Part shown: piece after piece, positions 1 to 7,603 of the stretch
Position numbering within the stretch: position 1 is the stretch's first letter
How the letters are laid out: every line of letters begins with the position of its first letter
Source: JBBQVS01 sp964657325
GTDB lineage: Bacteria > Chloroflexota > Ktedonobacteria > Ktedonobacterales > Ktedonobacteraceae
DNA: 64,000 nt
Assembly: GCA_964657325.1 (NCBI GenBank)
Contig: CAZZVE010000011.1
Span: 1-64,000, forward strand
Direction: 5' to 3'
Position numbers and translations under genes: made by a program
Notes under the pieces: generated by a model
Database searches by the model: none
Told to the model about the DNA's origin: nothing
Seen by the model: only the letters and a program-made list of their open reading frames with translations

Positions 1-87
1 ATATAAGATGGCTCCCTAGGCGCATTCTCGTATGGGAGGGGCGTCCCCTTGCGGGCACCCTGGCACCTGTGCTTTGAAGGTCCCTAC
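1..87. repeat. Right half of a family C palindromic element, cut by the window edge
   Basis: The stretch with GTATGGGAGGGGCGTCCCC, TTGCGGGCACCCTGG and the end TTTGAAGGTCCCTACA matches the right half of the complete element at 27029-27187. The terminal GGTCCCTACA is the inverted end shared by families B and C. The stop codon of the neighbouring minus-strand gene (TAG, read from CTA at 84-86) lies inside this end. Confidence 0.8.
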
Positions 88-1316
88 AAATCGTTCATTC
101 GTTCCGCCATCGCCTCTACCATTGCCATTACGTCTTTTAGCACGGGTTTGTTCTTGAAATACAATACTTCGCCTGGTACGTCGCGTAATGCTTCATGGCT
201 TAAATTGATACCTTCATAGACGAGTAGCAACAGGTTTTGGCATTGTGCGACTCTCACCTTATCGACCTTGCGTCTCAAATAGTCGGGATGCCAGAAGCCG
301 ACTAACTCTATCAATATGCGTTGACCAGTATCTTTATGTGTCACCGCGAAATCTGGAATCATTACGGTATCGCCCAGTACAAGTACCTCGTCTTCTCGTG
401 TGAGCAACCATTTGCCACGTTTACCACCGAATTTTTCCTCGAACTCGTGCGCGAAATCGGCTTCCAGCCGACTATCGAACTCACCACTTTGCTTGAAGTG
501 AGTGGGCAGTGCAGAGGTATGATTGAGACGATAGGTCGTCATTTTTTGAGTGACAGGTGAGCGTACATCTGCGCTCATATACCAACGTTCACACAAGAGC
601 AACGCGGGCAGAAAGGCCGCAAATTGTCTACCATAGCGCATGGTTGCGCTGACAAAGGGCGAAATGGGACCGTCCAGATCGACGACATAGCCGTCCTCTT
701 GCGAAGTGACCCAAAACATGAGCTTAAAGAACTTGAGGAATTTCCACAGGTCCTTATAGTTGCTATGTGCTTCGATCTGCATCTGACTGGCCCAATACAA
801 TACACCACGTGCCAATTCCAGGTTATAACGTATCAATAAGCCATCGGGCGTCCATTGTGGACCTGCATCACTAAGTACGAATGCTGATAGCCTATCTGCG
901 AACAATCCTGCTTCGACATGTTGTGGTGCTAGAGCAAGTTCGTTTGCGACAAGCTCTAGCACGTCCTGGCGTGTCTGACTTTGGAACAGCTGGGGTGTAG
1001 CAAAAACGGGTCCATATGAGAAGAGGCGTTCCCGAAGTTGTAGTGGTAATAGTTGTGTAGTAGGAGGTACGAATGTTGCGGCATCAGTCATGACTTTTGC
1101 TAAGCCACGTACTATAAAGTAGTCGATGCGCTCACCTTCATAGGCTTCGAGTGACTTGTCTAGCTCTGCCTGCGAACGGCCTACATGCTGCTGTATCAAC
1201 GTTATGAGTTCCGTAGCTGTAGCCAGCCAGTAGGGATCATGCGTATCTAGCATATCTATTGTTAGCTCAGTCCCGCGTTGACGCAAGCGCGATTTCACAA
1301 GCTCTGCTGTCAGCAT
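84..1316 (-). CDS. bax1: Bax1-like (DUF790) nuclease, partner of XPB helicase
   Basis: The 410-residue protein matches the DUF790/Bax1 family, whose archaeal members bind XPB and cut DNA next to the bubble that the helicase opens. The N-terminal half is helical. The C-terminal part has a PD-(D/E)XK-like nuclease pattern: E285, then IPDF (320-323, with D322) and IELVGFW (336-342, with E337). The start ATG overlaps the stop of the upstream helicase gene (TGATG at 1314-1318), so the two should be translationally coupled and made in a fixed ratio. The TAG stop sits in the end of a palindromic repeat. Family assignment is from recognition of sequence and context; catalytic residues are inferred from pattern. 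A role in DNA repair is inferred from the archaeal pair. Confidence 0.8.
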   Translation of the reverse strand: MLTAELVKSRLRQRGTELTIDMLDTHDPYWLATATELITLIQQHVGRSQAELDKSLEAYEGERIDYFIVRGLAKVMTDAATFVPPTTQLLPLQLRERLFSYGPVFATPQLFQSQTRQDVLELVANELALAPQHVEAGLFADRLSAFVLSDAGPQWTPDGLLIRYNLELARGVLYWASQMQIEAHSNYKDLWKFLKFFKLMFWVTSQEDGYVVDLDGPISPFVSATMRYGRQFAAFLPALLLCERWYMSADVRSPVTQKMTTYRLNHTSALPTHFKQSGEFDSRLEADFAHEFEEKFGGKRGKWLLTREDEVLVLGDTVMIPDFAVTHKDTGQRILIELVGFWHPDYLRRKVDKVRVAQCQNLLLLVYEGINLSHEALRDVPGEVLYFKNKPVLKDVMAMVEAMAERMNDL

Positions 1317-2674
1317 CAGCTAATCTTTCTTGGTCTACGGCGACGTTGGGCCTTACCTTCATCAAGGGTTTTACGTGTGATAACTTCAAAAAGAACCGCC
1401 TCTTTATTCTCAACTTTACGCAAGACACGCCCTAAACGCTGAATATATTCACGCGCACCAGCCGTACCCCCCAGCACTATCGCAATTTTTGCCTCTGGTA
1501 CATCAATGCCTTCGTTCAAAACTCGTGAGGTCACGAGTGCGCGATAGGTGCCATCTTGAAAGCCATCCACAATCGCTTTACGTTCAGCCGCATGTGTTTC
1601 ATGCGTGATTGCAGGAATGAGGTAACGAGAGGCGATATCATAAACCACGCCATTATGCTCTGTAAAAATCAGAATGTGTTCATGCATGTATTCGCGTAGG
1701 AGCGCATCGAGTGTAGCAAACTTCCCTTCACATCCGGCAAGCAATCGAAGTAAGCGTTGTCGTGCGAGAAAAGCACGTCTTGCCTCTGGGTCAAGCGTGG
1801 AGAGGCGCATCAATTCCATCAACCAGCCAGGACCATAGCGACGTTGTAGTTGTCGTGAACGCACGAACTCGATATAGATAGCATGGTCGGCATCATACCG
1901 CATGCGCTCCTCTGTCGAAAGATCGACACGTATACGCTCTGTCCGATAGTTCGCCAGTTGTTGCCCAACAAGGTCTTCGATACGTTTTGTATAGACAATC
2001 GGACCAACCAGAGCATCGACCCGCCAGCGTCCATTTGTTTGCTCATGCTCCTCTGGATAGGTTGCGGTAAGTCCCAGGCGTAGAGGGGCAGGTGCCATCA
2101 ACGCGGCCTCACCCCAATTTGGCGCAGGCAGATGGTGTACCTCGTCAAAAATAATTAATTTGAAGGTGTTGCCATACTCAGATATCAAGTCGCCCGCCGA
2201 ATGATACGTGGTTATAGTAAGTGGCAACACTCTTTTCTCGCCACCATAGTACACACCAACCTCACATGCAAAGGCGTTGGCGAGACGCGCATACCATTGA
2301 TGCAACAGGTCAATTGTTGGCGCGACCACAACGGTAGAACGGTTCACACGCTGAATGGCCTGAATAGCTACAAATGTTTTACCCGCCCCTGTTGGCAAAA
2401 CAATACTTCCGCACTGTCCCGCCTCATCCCACGCTGTCAACGCCTCTGTTTGATAATCGTGTGGTTCTCTCTTCTCTTGTAGTGTCAGGTTAAGCGGTTT
2501 CCAGCGTGGCACACTATCCTGAATCGCCTCTTCTTGCAGATAGGATTGAATTGCACCATAATGGTAGCCCTCGCACCGCCAACGCTCCTTGACAAGCTTG
2601 AACGGCGCGGGCGGACGTGCATCCACATCATAAAGAACCAGGGTGCCACCCTGAAACGAGACATGCTTACTCAT
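1316..2674 (-). CDS. XPB/Rad25-type DNA helicase (SF2)
   Basis: This 452-residue superfamily 2 helicase has Walker A LPTGAGKT (93-100), a DEVH box (177-180) rather than DEAD, motif III LTAT (202-205) and a C-terminal motif VI QRLGRVLRK. DEVH and the short length fit the archaeal/bacterial XPB group (ERCC3/Rad25), which translocates on DNA and opens bubbles in repair. The basic tail RRRRPRK may bind DNA. It is the first gene of a two-gene operon with the Bax1-like nuclease. The ATG lies at 2672-2674, and an adenine-rich upstream stretch is the likely promoter region. The assignment is firm; whether it acts in nucleotide excision or in another pathway cannot be read from the sequence. Confidence 0.88.
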   Translation of the reverse strand: MSKHVSFQGGTLVLYDVDARPPAPFKLVKERWRCEGYHYGAIQSYLQEEAIQDSVPRWKPLNLTLQEKREPHDYQTEALTAWDEAGQCGSIVLPTGAGKTFVAIQAIQRVNRSTVVVAPTIDLLHQWYARLANAFACEVGVYYGGEKRVLPLTITTYHSAGDLISEYGNTFKLIIFDEVHHLPAPNWGEAALMAPAPLRLGLTATYPEEHEQTNGRWRVDALVGPIVYTKRIEDLVGQQLANYRTERIRVDLSTEERMRYDADHAIYIEFVRSRQLQRRYGPGWLMELMRLSTLDPEARRAFLARQRLLRLLAGCEGKFATLDALLREYMHEHILIFTEHNGVVYDIASRYLIPAITHETHAAERKAIVDGFQDGTYRALVTSRVLNEGIDVPEAKIAIVLGGTAGAREYIQRLGRVLRKVENKEAVLFEVITRKTLDEGKAQRRRRPRKIS

Positions 2675-2739
2675 AGTGCTATGATAACAGACTTTTGTTC
2701 TAATGGGTAGAGGGAAAACTCATTTTCTCTCCCCTATCC

Positions 2740-3142
2740 TTAATTGTTCTCGGTCTCATCAAATAACGAAGGTTGCTTTTGCTGTTCGATGCGCCTTTGT
2801 TCTTTNNNNNNNNNNNNNNNNNNNNNNNNNNNNNNNNNNNNNNNNNNNNNNNNNNNNNNNNNNNNNNNNNNNNNNNNNNNNNNNNNNNNNNNNNNNNNNN
2901 NNNNNTTTTGCCTTGGCAATGACCTTAAGAAAGTTTCGATAGTTATCGTATTCGAGTATTCTTGCAAGGTCTCGTGCCGTCCAATATTCAATACCTTCTT
3001 CGGTTTCTTTGCGTACAGCCTCAAACGGAGAAATATATGGTTCTTGCTCTTTACTCACCAGTACTACACTCCTCGAAAACTTTAAGATATAATCAGAAGC
3101 TGCGTTACGTTCCAGAACTGCATGTACAATATCATATTTCAA
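2740..3142 (-). CDS. DinD-like protein, interrupted by an assembly gap
   Basis: Reading leftwards from ATG 3142, 79 residues precede the gap. They contain IEYWTARDLARILEYDNYR followed by FLKVIAKAK, the W-(S/T)-AR-L-x-Y-x-x-YR-F pattern of the DNA-damage-inducible protein D (BRO-like) family. After the 100-N gap the most protein-like frame reads KEQRRIEQQKQPSLFDETEN and stops at 2740. That frame does not join the N-terminal frame if the gap is exactly 100 bases, so the N run is probably a placeholder and roughly 150-200 residues are missing. The gene is divergent from the pheS T-box leader and lies upstream of the XPB-Bax1 operon, which may hint at a DNA-damage neighbourhood. N-terminal family call is fair; intactness is unknown. 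Confidence 0.6.
2806..2905. other. Assembly gap (100 N)
   Basis: A run of exactly 100 N inside the DinD-like gene. The flanking frames disagree, so the true gap length is not 100. Confidence 0.98.
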
Positions 3143-3188
3143 AGCACTTGCAAAGTTTTAAGCACATCTAATTTCTCTTTTTTCTTTA

Positions 3189-3217
3189 TTGTATTTACAA
3201 TCCTTTTCTGCTATACT
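3189..3217 (+). promoter_or_regulatory. Probable sigma-70 promoter for the pheST T-box leader
   Basis: TTGTAT (3189-3194), 17 bases, then TATACT (3212-3217). Spacing is ideal, and the predicted start near 3224 lies just upstream of the T-box 5' motif. Inferred from consensus only. Confidence 0.55.
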
Positions 3218-3239
3218 GCATGACAGAAGAACAACATAT

Positions 3240-3511
3240 ACTAAGCGATGATGGGAAGAGTACGCGGAGGAAGACCGGACAGAGAGAAGAGGCCATTGAC
3301 TGCAAGCCTCCTCGCGGGAGCCTACGCCGAAGTTCATCCCAGAGCGAACCGTTGAAACACGATGTAGACGGTTCCGGCGTTCCCCGTTATAGGACAGACC
3401 AAGTGGAATATGGATGTACAGCACTATAATTGAGTACACATATTCAAGATGGGTGGTACCACGGAGATTTTCACCGACCTTCGTCCCTGTGACGACGCGT
3501 CGGTTTTTGAT
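3240..3511 (+). ncRNA. T-box riboswitch, tRNA-Phe responsive, upstream of pheS
   Basis: The leader has the conserved elements in order: the 5' GCGATGATGGGAAGAGTA stem I start, ACAGAGAGAA (AGAGAG motif, about 3277-3286), and GAAG-TTC-ATCCCAGAGC with specifier codon TTC (Phe) at 3333-3335. The T-box itself is GGGTGGTACCACGG (3451-3464), with the TGGT bulge at 3454-3457 that would pair with an ACCA tRNA end, fitting discriminator base A. A hairpin ACCGAC...GTCGGT followed by TTTTTTGATTTTTT (to 3516) is the terminator. Uncharged tRNA-Phe should stabilise the antiterminator and allow synthesis of phenylalanyl-tRNA synthetase. The exact 5' end is uncertain. Confidence 0.9.
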
Positions 3512-3527
3512 TTTTTGGAGAATGCAT

Positions 3528-4574
3528 ATGCTAGGACAACTTGATGTCTTACTAGGTCAACTCGACGAGTTGCGTAGCCGCGCACTCGCGGAACTAGAGA
3601 CAATGACAATATCGGCAGCACTCGACGAGTGGGACACGCGCTATCTTGGACGCAACAAAGGCGAACTCAAAAATCTCTCCGCTGTGATGCCGAAACTCTC
3701 AAAGGAAGAACGTCCCGTTGTAGGACAGAAGATTAACGCGGTTAAAGCCGAACTTGAGCAACAACTGGTTGCTAAACGCGAAGTATTGCGTCAACGTGAG
3801 TTGCAGCAAACGTTAGAGCAGGAGCGCATCGACGTAACACTGTCAGGACGCGCATTACCAGTGGGGCATGTTCATCCATTGTCACAGGTTATGCAGGAAG
3901 TAACGGGCATCTTCGCCAACATGGGCTTCCAGATTGTGCAGGGGCCAGAGGTCGAAACCGACTACTATAACTTCGAGGCCCTCAACTTGCCAGCAGACCA
4001 TCCAGCACGCGATATGCAGGATACCTTTTGGGTCGTTCCAGGCGAAATATTGCTGAGAACACAAACCTCGCCGATGCAGATTCGCACAATGGAACAGATG
4101 CGCCCACCTGTACGCGTGGTTGTCCCCGGCAAGGTCTTCCGCTACGAAGCGATTGACGCGTCACACGAGGCCATGTTTCATCAAATCGAGGGTTTGCTTG
4201 TCGATGAGAACTGCACCATGTCTGATCTGAAAGGGTGCCTGGAACGCTTCGCACGCGAGATGTTCGGAGAAAAACGACAGGTACGCTTCCGTGGCAGCTA
4301 CTTTCCGTTCACCGAACCGAGTGCTGAGGTCGATATTGACTGCCCATTCTGTGAGGGCAAAGGTTGCCGCACCTGCAAATATACGGGCTGGCTCGAAATT
4401 CTCGGCTCAGGCATGGTTGACCCACGCGTCCTGCGACAGGTTGGCTACGACCCTGCGAAATATCGTGGCTTCGCCTTCGGAGTGGGCGTTGAACGTATCG
4501 CCATGTTGAAATATGGCGTCAACGAAATACGCCTCTTTTCTGGTAACGATCTGCGCTTCCTGCGCCAATTCTAA
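3528..4574 (+). CDS. pheS: Phenylalanine--tRNA ligase alpha subunit
   Basis: The catalytic alpha subunit of the (alpha-beta)2 class II enzyme that charges tRNA-Phe; 348 residues from the chosen start, normal for the family. An N-terminal coiled-coil region (about 1-110) binds tRNA. The catalytic core follows, with HPLSQVMQEV, DYYNFEALNLPADHPARDMQ (the motif 1-2 region), RTQTSPMQIR and the C-terminal GFAFGVGVERIAMLKYG (motif 3). A CPFCEGKGCRTCKYTG segment (about residues 274-290) has four cysteines and may bind a metal ion. A longer reading frame opens at 3414, but the ATG at 3528 has TTGGAG 7 bases upstream and directly follows the T-box terminator. pheT follows after a palindromic repeat. 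Confidence 0.96.
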   Translation: MLGQLDVLLGQLDELRSRALAELETMTISAALDEWDTRYLGRNKGELKNLSAVMPKLSKEERPVVGQKINAVKAELEQQLVAKREVLRQRELQQTLEQERIDVTLSGRALPVGHVHPLSQVMQEVTGIFANMGFQIVQGPEVETDYYNFEALNLPADHPARDMQDTFWVVPGEILLRTQTSPMQIRTMEQMRPPVRVVVPGKVFRYEAIDASHEAMFHQIEGLLVDENCTMSDLKGCLERFAREMFGEKRQVRFRGSYFPFTEPSAEVDIDCPFCEGKGCRTCKYTGWLEILGSGMVDPRVLRQVGYDPAKYRGFAFGVGVERIAMLKYGVNEIRLFSGNDLRFLRQF

Positions 4575-4607
4575 TGAAAACCACATAAACATTGACAACC
4601 AAAAAGA

Positions 4608-4727
4608 TCGGTAGGGGCAGCAATTCATTGCGCCCGAAGATGGGGGTGGTGGGGCAACGTGTCGGCAACGATGCTCGACCCCAAGCGCCCCTCATCTTCG
4701 GGCGCAATGAATTGCTGCCCCTACCGA
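4608..4727. repeat. Family E palindromic element between pheS and pheT
   Basis: Two perfect 35-base arms (4608-4642 and 4693-4727) flank a 50-base loop; the outer end is TCGGTAGGGGCAGCAATTC. It lies inside the pheST operon, so the transcript must read through a very long hairpin. A 25-base fragment of the family B element (AAGGACGCGATACATCGGTC, from 4743) follows before the pheT ribosome-binding site. Confidence 0.9.
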
Positions 4728-4782
4728 GGAACCGATTACATAAAGGACGCGATACATCGGTCCTACGAACAGGAGAACTTTT

Positions 4783-7329
4783 ATGCGAGTGCCACTAAGT
4801 TGGCTCAAAGAGTATGTTGACATAAAGATGTCGCCAGAGGAACTGGCACACATCTTGACGATGGCTGGGCTAGAGGTTGAAACCATCGACTATATTGGTG
4901 CCAGTTGGGGCGACAAAATCATTACCGCTCAGATTACACACCTGGAAAAAGTGGAGAAATCGGACCACCTGAACTACACACATGTCAATACAGGGCAGAG
5001 TGAATTGGGAGTAGTATGTGGTGCGCCCAATATCAAGCTTGGCGATAAAGTCCCATTAGCTCTGGTTGGAGCACAAGTGGGCGATATCACCATCGGCGAA
5101 AGCAAAAAAATGGGCTATGTCTCACAGGGCATGCTGTGTTCGCCACGTGAGCTTGGCATGGGCAATGACCATTCCGGTATCTACATCCTTGATGACGATA
5201 CTCCGCTTGGCGAACGTCTTTCGGATATCCTGGGTGAGGTGGTGTTCGATTTCTCGATTAAGGCGCATCGCGGCGATCTGTCTTCCATTATCGGTATCGC
5301 ACGCGAGGTTGCCGCATTAACACAGCAAGAATTGCGTATTCCACAACCCGTTATTCACGAGCAAGGTACGCCTGCCACGGAAATGGCACAAGTGACTATA
5401 GAAGCTCCTGATCTGTGCCCACGCTATGCCGCGCGCATCGTCAGTAATGTTCAGCTTGGTCCCTCGCCGAGTTGGATGGGACGCCGTTTGCTTGCGGCAG
5501 GTATGCGCCCTATCAGCAATGTTGTCGATATTACAAACTATGTTATGCTGGAATTTGGGCAACCACTGCATGGCTTCGACTACAATCTTGTACGCCAGCA
5601 CCACATTATTGTACGGCGCGCTCACGAGGGAGAAACACTCACAACACTTGATGAGGTGAAGCGCAAGCTTACGCCCGATATGTTGCTGATTACCGATCCA
5701 GAGGGACCAACCGCGATTGCGGGTGTCATGGGTGGTGCGATTAGCGAAATTCACGATAAGACGACGACAGTCTTGTTAGAGGCCGCGAACTTCAATGCTA
5801 CCAGCGTACGTCGTACCTCAACTGTGCTAGGGTTGCGCACCGATGCCTCAAGTCGTTTTGAGAAGGGCTTAGACCCAGAATTGACTATCGCGGGGGCGAA
5901 TCGTGCGGCACAGTTGCTGGTAGAGCTGGCAGGCGCGACCGTTAATCCCGGTATCATTGATGTCTATCCTGCTCCCGTCAAACCACGTACTATCGCTTTT
6001 ACCACACATGAGGTCGAGTGGCTTACAGGAATGAAAGTGACACAGAGCGAGGTCGTAGATGCGTTACAAGCATTGCATTTTGAGGTAGCCGCAGATTCCG
6101 ACGAACTAGGCGAAAAGATGCTTGTCACGGTGCCAACATATCGTGGCGATATCGAAGAGGGAGCTGATTTGGTAGAAGAGGTGCTACGTATCATTGGCTA
6201 TGACACACTACCCAGCACTATTCCAACAGGGCCACTCCCAGAGCCACTGGCTGAGTCGTGGTTTGACCGTGAACAAGAGATACGCACACGATTAGTAGGT
6301 GCGGGACTCAACGAAATCATTACTTATGCTATGACCAGCAGAGCGCGTATGGTCAACATCTTGGCACAGGCAGATATACAGTCGGCCCGCTTTCTATCAG
6401 GGGCAAGCACTGTGCCAGCGAATGGGAAACAAGAACATACCATCGCGGCACATGCGACAAATGGGAAGCCTTCCGTTCCTTTTGAAGCCCAGAGTGTTCC
6501 TGCTGTGGTGCTTAGAAATCCATTGACTAACGACCTTGAGGCGATGCGTCTGACATTGATGAGTGGTCTACTGGAAACAGTACAGGAAAACAGTAAACGC
6601 AACACGTCTGGCTTACGTTTCTTTGAGATTGGACGACGTTACTTGCCATCTGACGACGTACACAAGCAGCCAGATGAGCGGCGCAGTGTAGGTATCGCGC
6701 TTTGTGGGCCAGCAGAAATTTCGTGGGTGACAGAATTAGGTCGTCCTGCCGATTTCTATGATCTCAAGGGCGTCATAGAGACGCTACTAGATGGCTTACA
6801 CATAGCACACTATCGCTTCACACCAACGCAGCATCCTACATTCCATCCGGGGCGTTGCGCGTTCGTGGAGGTTCCACGCATCTCTGGTACTGGTGAAGAG
6901 ATATTCAGCCCGATTGGTGTCCTGGGCGAGGTTCATCCGCTAGTACAACAACGGTACGATTTACCACATCGTGCGTATCTATGCGAGTTAGACCTGGAAA
7001 TGCTTTATGCAGCAGTACCTGCTCACTTGACCTACGAGACTATCTCGCGTCACCAGGAACTCACACGTGATTTAGCGATTGTGGTTGATCAGCAGCTTTC
7101 AGCTCAAGAGGTGCGGAATGTCATTGTCTCTAGTGGCGGAGAATTGTTGCGTTCTGTAACACTTTTCGATGTCTATACAGGCGAACCTATTCCAGTTGGC
7201 AAGAAGAGTCTAACTTATTCGCTCGTATATCAATCTTCTGATCGTACACTCACAGACGCTGACGCAAACACGCTGCAAGATAAGATTGTACATGCATTAC
7301 ATGATACCTATAGTGCAACACTTCGATAA
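4783..7329 (+). CDS. pheT: Phenylalanine--tRNA ligase beta subunit
   Basis: 848 residues, as usual for bacterial PheT. Domain order: N-terminal B1 fold with the OB-type tRNA-binding domain (about 40-150; VVCGAPNI, GMLCSPRELG), B3/B4 editing domain (about 200-400; RYAARIVSNV, LEFGQPLHGFDYN), B5 (about 405-475), catalytic-like core (RFFEIGRRY) and the C-terminal FDX-ACB anticodon-binding domain (about 755-848; YETISRHQELTRDLAIVVD, LTYSLVYQSSDRTLTD). SD AGGAGA lies 6 bases before ATG. It is co-transcribed with pheS under the same T-box. A run of about 60 residues near 535-590 (SGASTVPANGKQEHTIAAHA onward) looks like a lineage-specific insert. Confidence 0.96.
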   Translation: MRVPLSWLKEYVDIKMSPEELAHILTMAGLEVETIDYIGASWGDKIITAQITHLEKVEKSDHLNYTHVNTGQSELGVVCGAPNIKLGDKVPLALVGAQVGDITIGESKKMGYVSQGMLCSPRELGMGNDHSGIYILDDDTPLGERLSDILGEVVFDFSIKAHRGDLSSIIGIAREVAALTQQELRIPQPVIHEQGTPATEMAQVTIEAPDLCPRYAARIVSNVQLGPSPSWMGRRLLAAGMRPISNVVDITNYVMLEFGQPLHGFDYNLVRQHHIIVRRAHEGETLTTLDEVKRKLTPDMLLITDPEGPTAIAGVMGGAISEIHDKTTTVLLEAANFNATSVRRTSTVLGLRTDASSRFEKGLDPELTIAGANRAAQLLVELAGATVNPGIIDVYPAPVKPRTIAFTTHEVEWLTGMKVTQSEVVDALQALHFEVAADSDELGEKMLVTVPTYRGDIEEGADLVEEVLRIIGYDTLPSTIPTGPLPEPLAESWFDREQEIRTRLVGAGLNEIITYAMTSRARMVNILAQADIQSARFLSGASTVPANGKQEHTIAAHATNGKPSVPFEAQSVPAVVLRNPLTNDLEAMRLTLMSGLLETVQENSKRNTSGLRFFEIGRRYLPSDDVHKQPDERRSVGIALCGPAEISWVTELGRPADFYDLKGVIETLLDGLHIAHYRFTPTQHPTFHPGRCAFVEVPRISGTGEEIFSPIGVLGEVHPLVQQRYDLPHRAYLCELDLEMLYAAVPAHLTYETISRHQELTRDLAIVVDQQLSAQEVRNVIVSSGGELLRSVTLFDVYTGEPIPVGKKSLTYSLVYQSSDRTLTDADANTLQDKIVHALHDTYSATLR

Positions 7330-7331
7330 TC

Positions 7332-7403
7332 TGTCGGGACCGATGTATCGCGTCCTTTTTGACAATCAAACGCCAAAAAGGACGCGATACATCGGTCCCG
7401 ACA
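7332..7403. repeat. Family B palindromic element after pheT
   Basis: TGTCGGGACCGATGTATCGC at the left end is matched by its reverse complement at the right end (to 7403), with a short loop around 7363-7372. It starts 2 bases after the pheT stop and may act as a 3'-end hairpin. Same core (GGGACCGATGTATCGCGTCC) as at 22708 and 36457. Confidence 0.92.
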
Positions 7404-7603
7404 ACATCCTTGCAGATCAGACCATAAGTACTGTACTAGTGTTTATCTATGTGATAAACCTGCGCGCTGGCCCGTTCTATGATATAGGTATATTAGCGAG
7501 AGTATGCCTGGTTATTGTGAATGACAAAAGGGGATGCAGTGATACTATTGCTTATTTTTATTTTCACTGCTACACGCCTCTCTAGTAACATGAGGGTTGG
7601 CAC

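Noticed and set aside
2703..3085. Plus-strand frames across the first gap
   Set aside because: They are antisense to the DinD-like gene and contain mostly N.
3414..3527. Longer N-terminus for PheS
   Set aside because: This part is the T-box antiterminator/terminator region, not coding.
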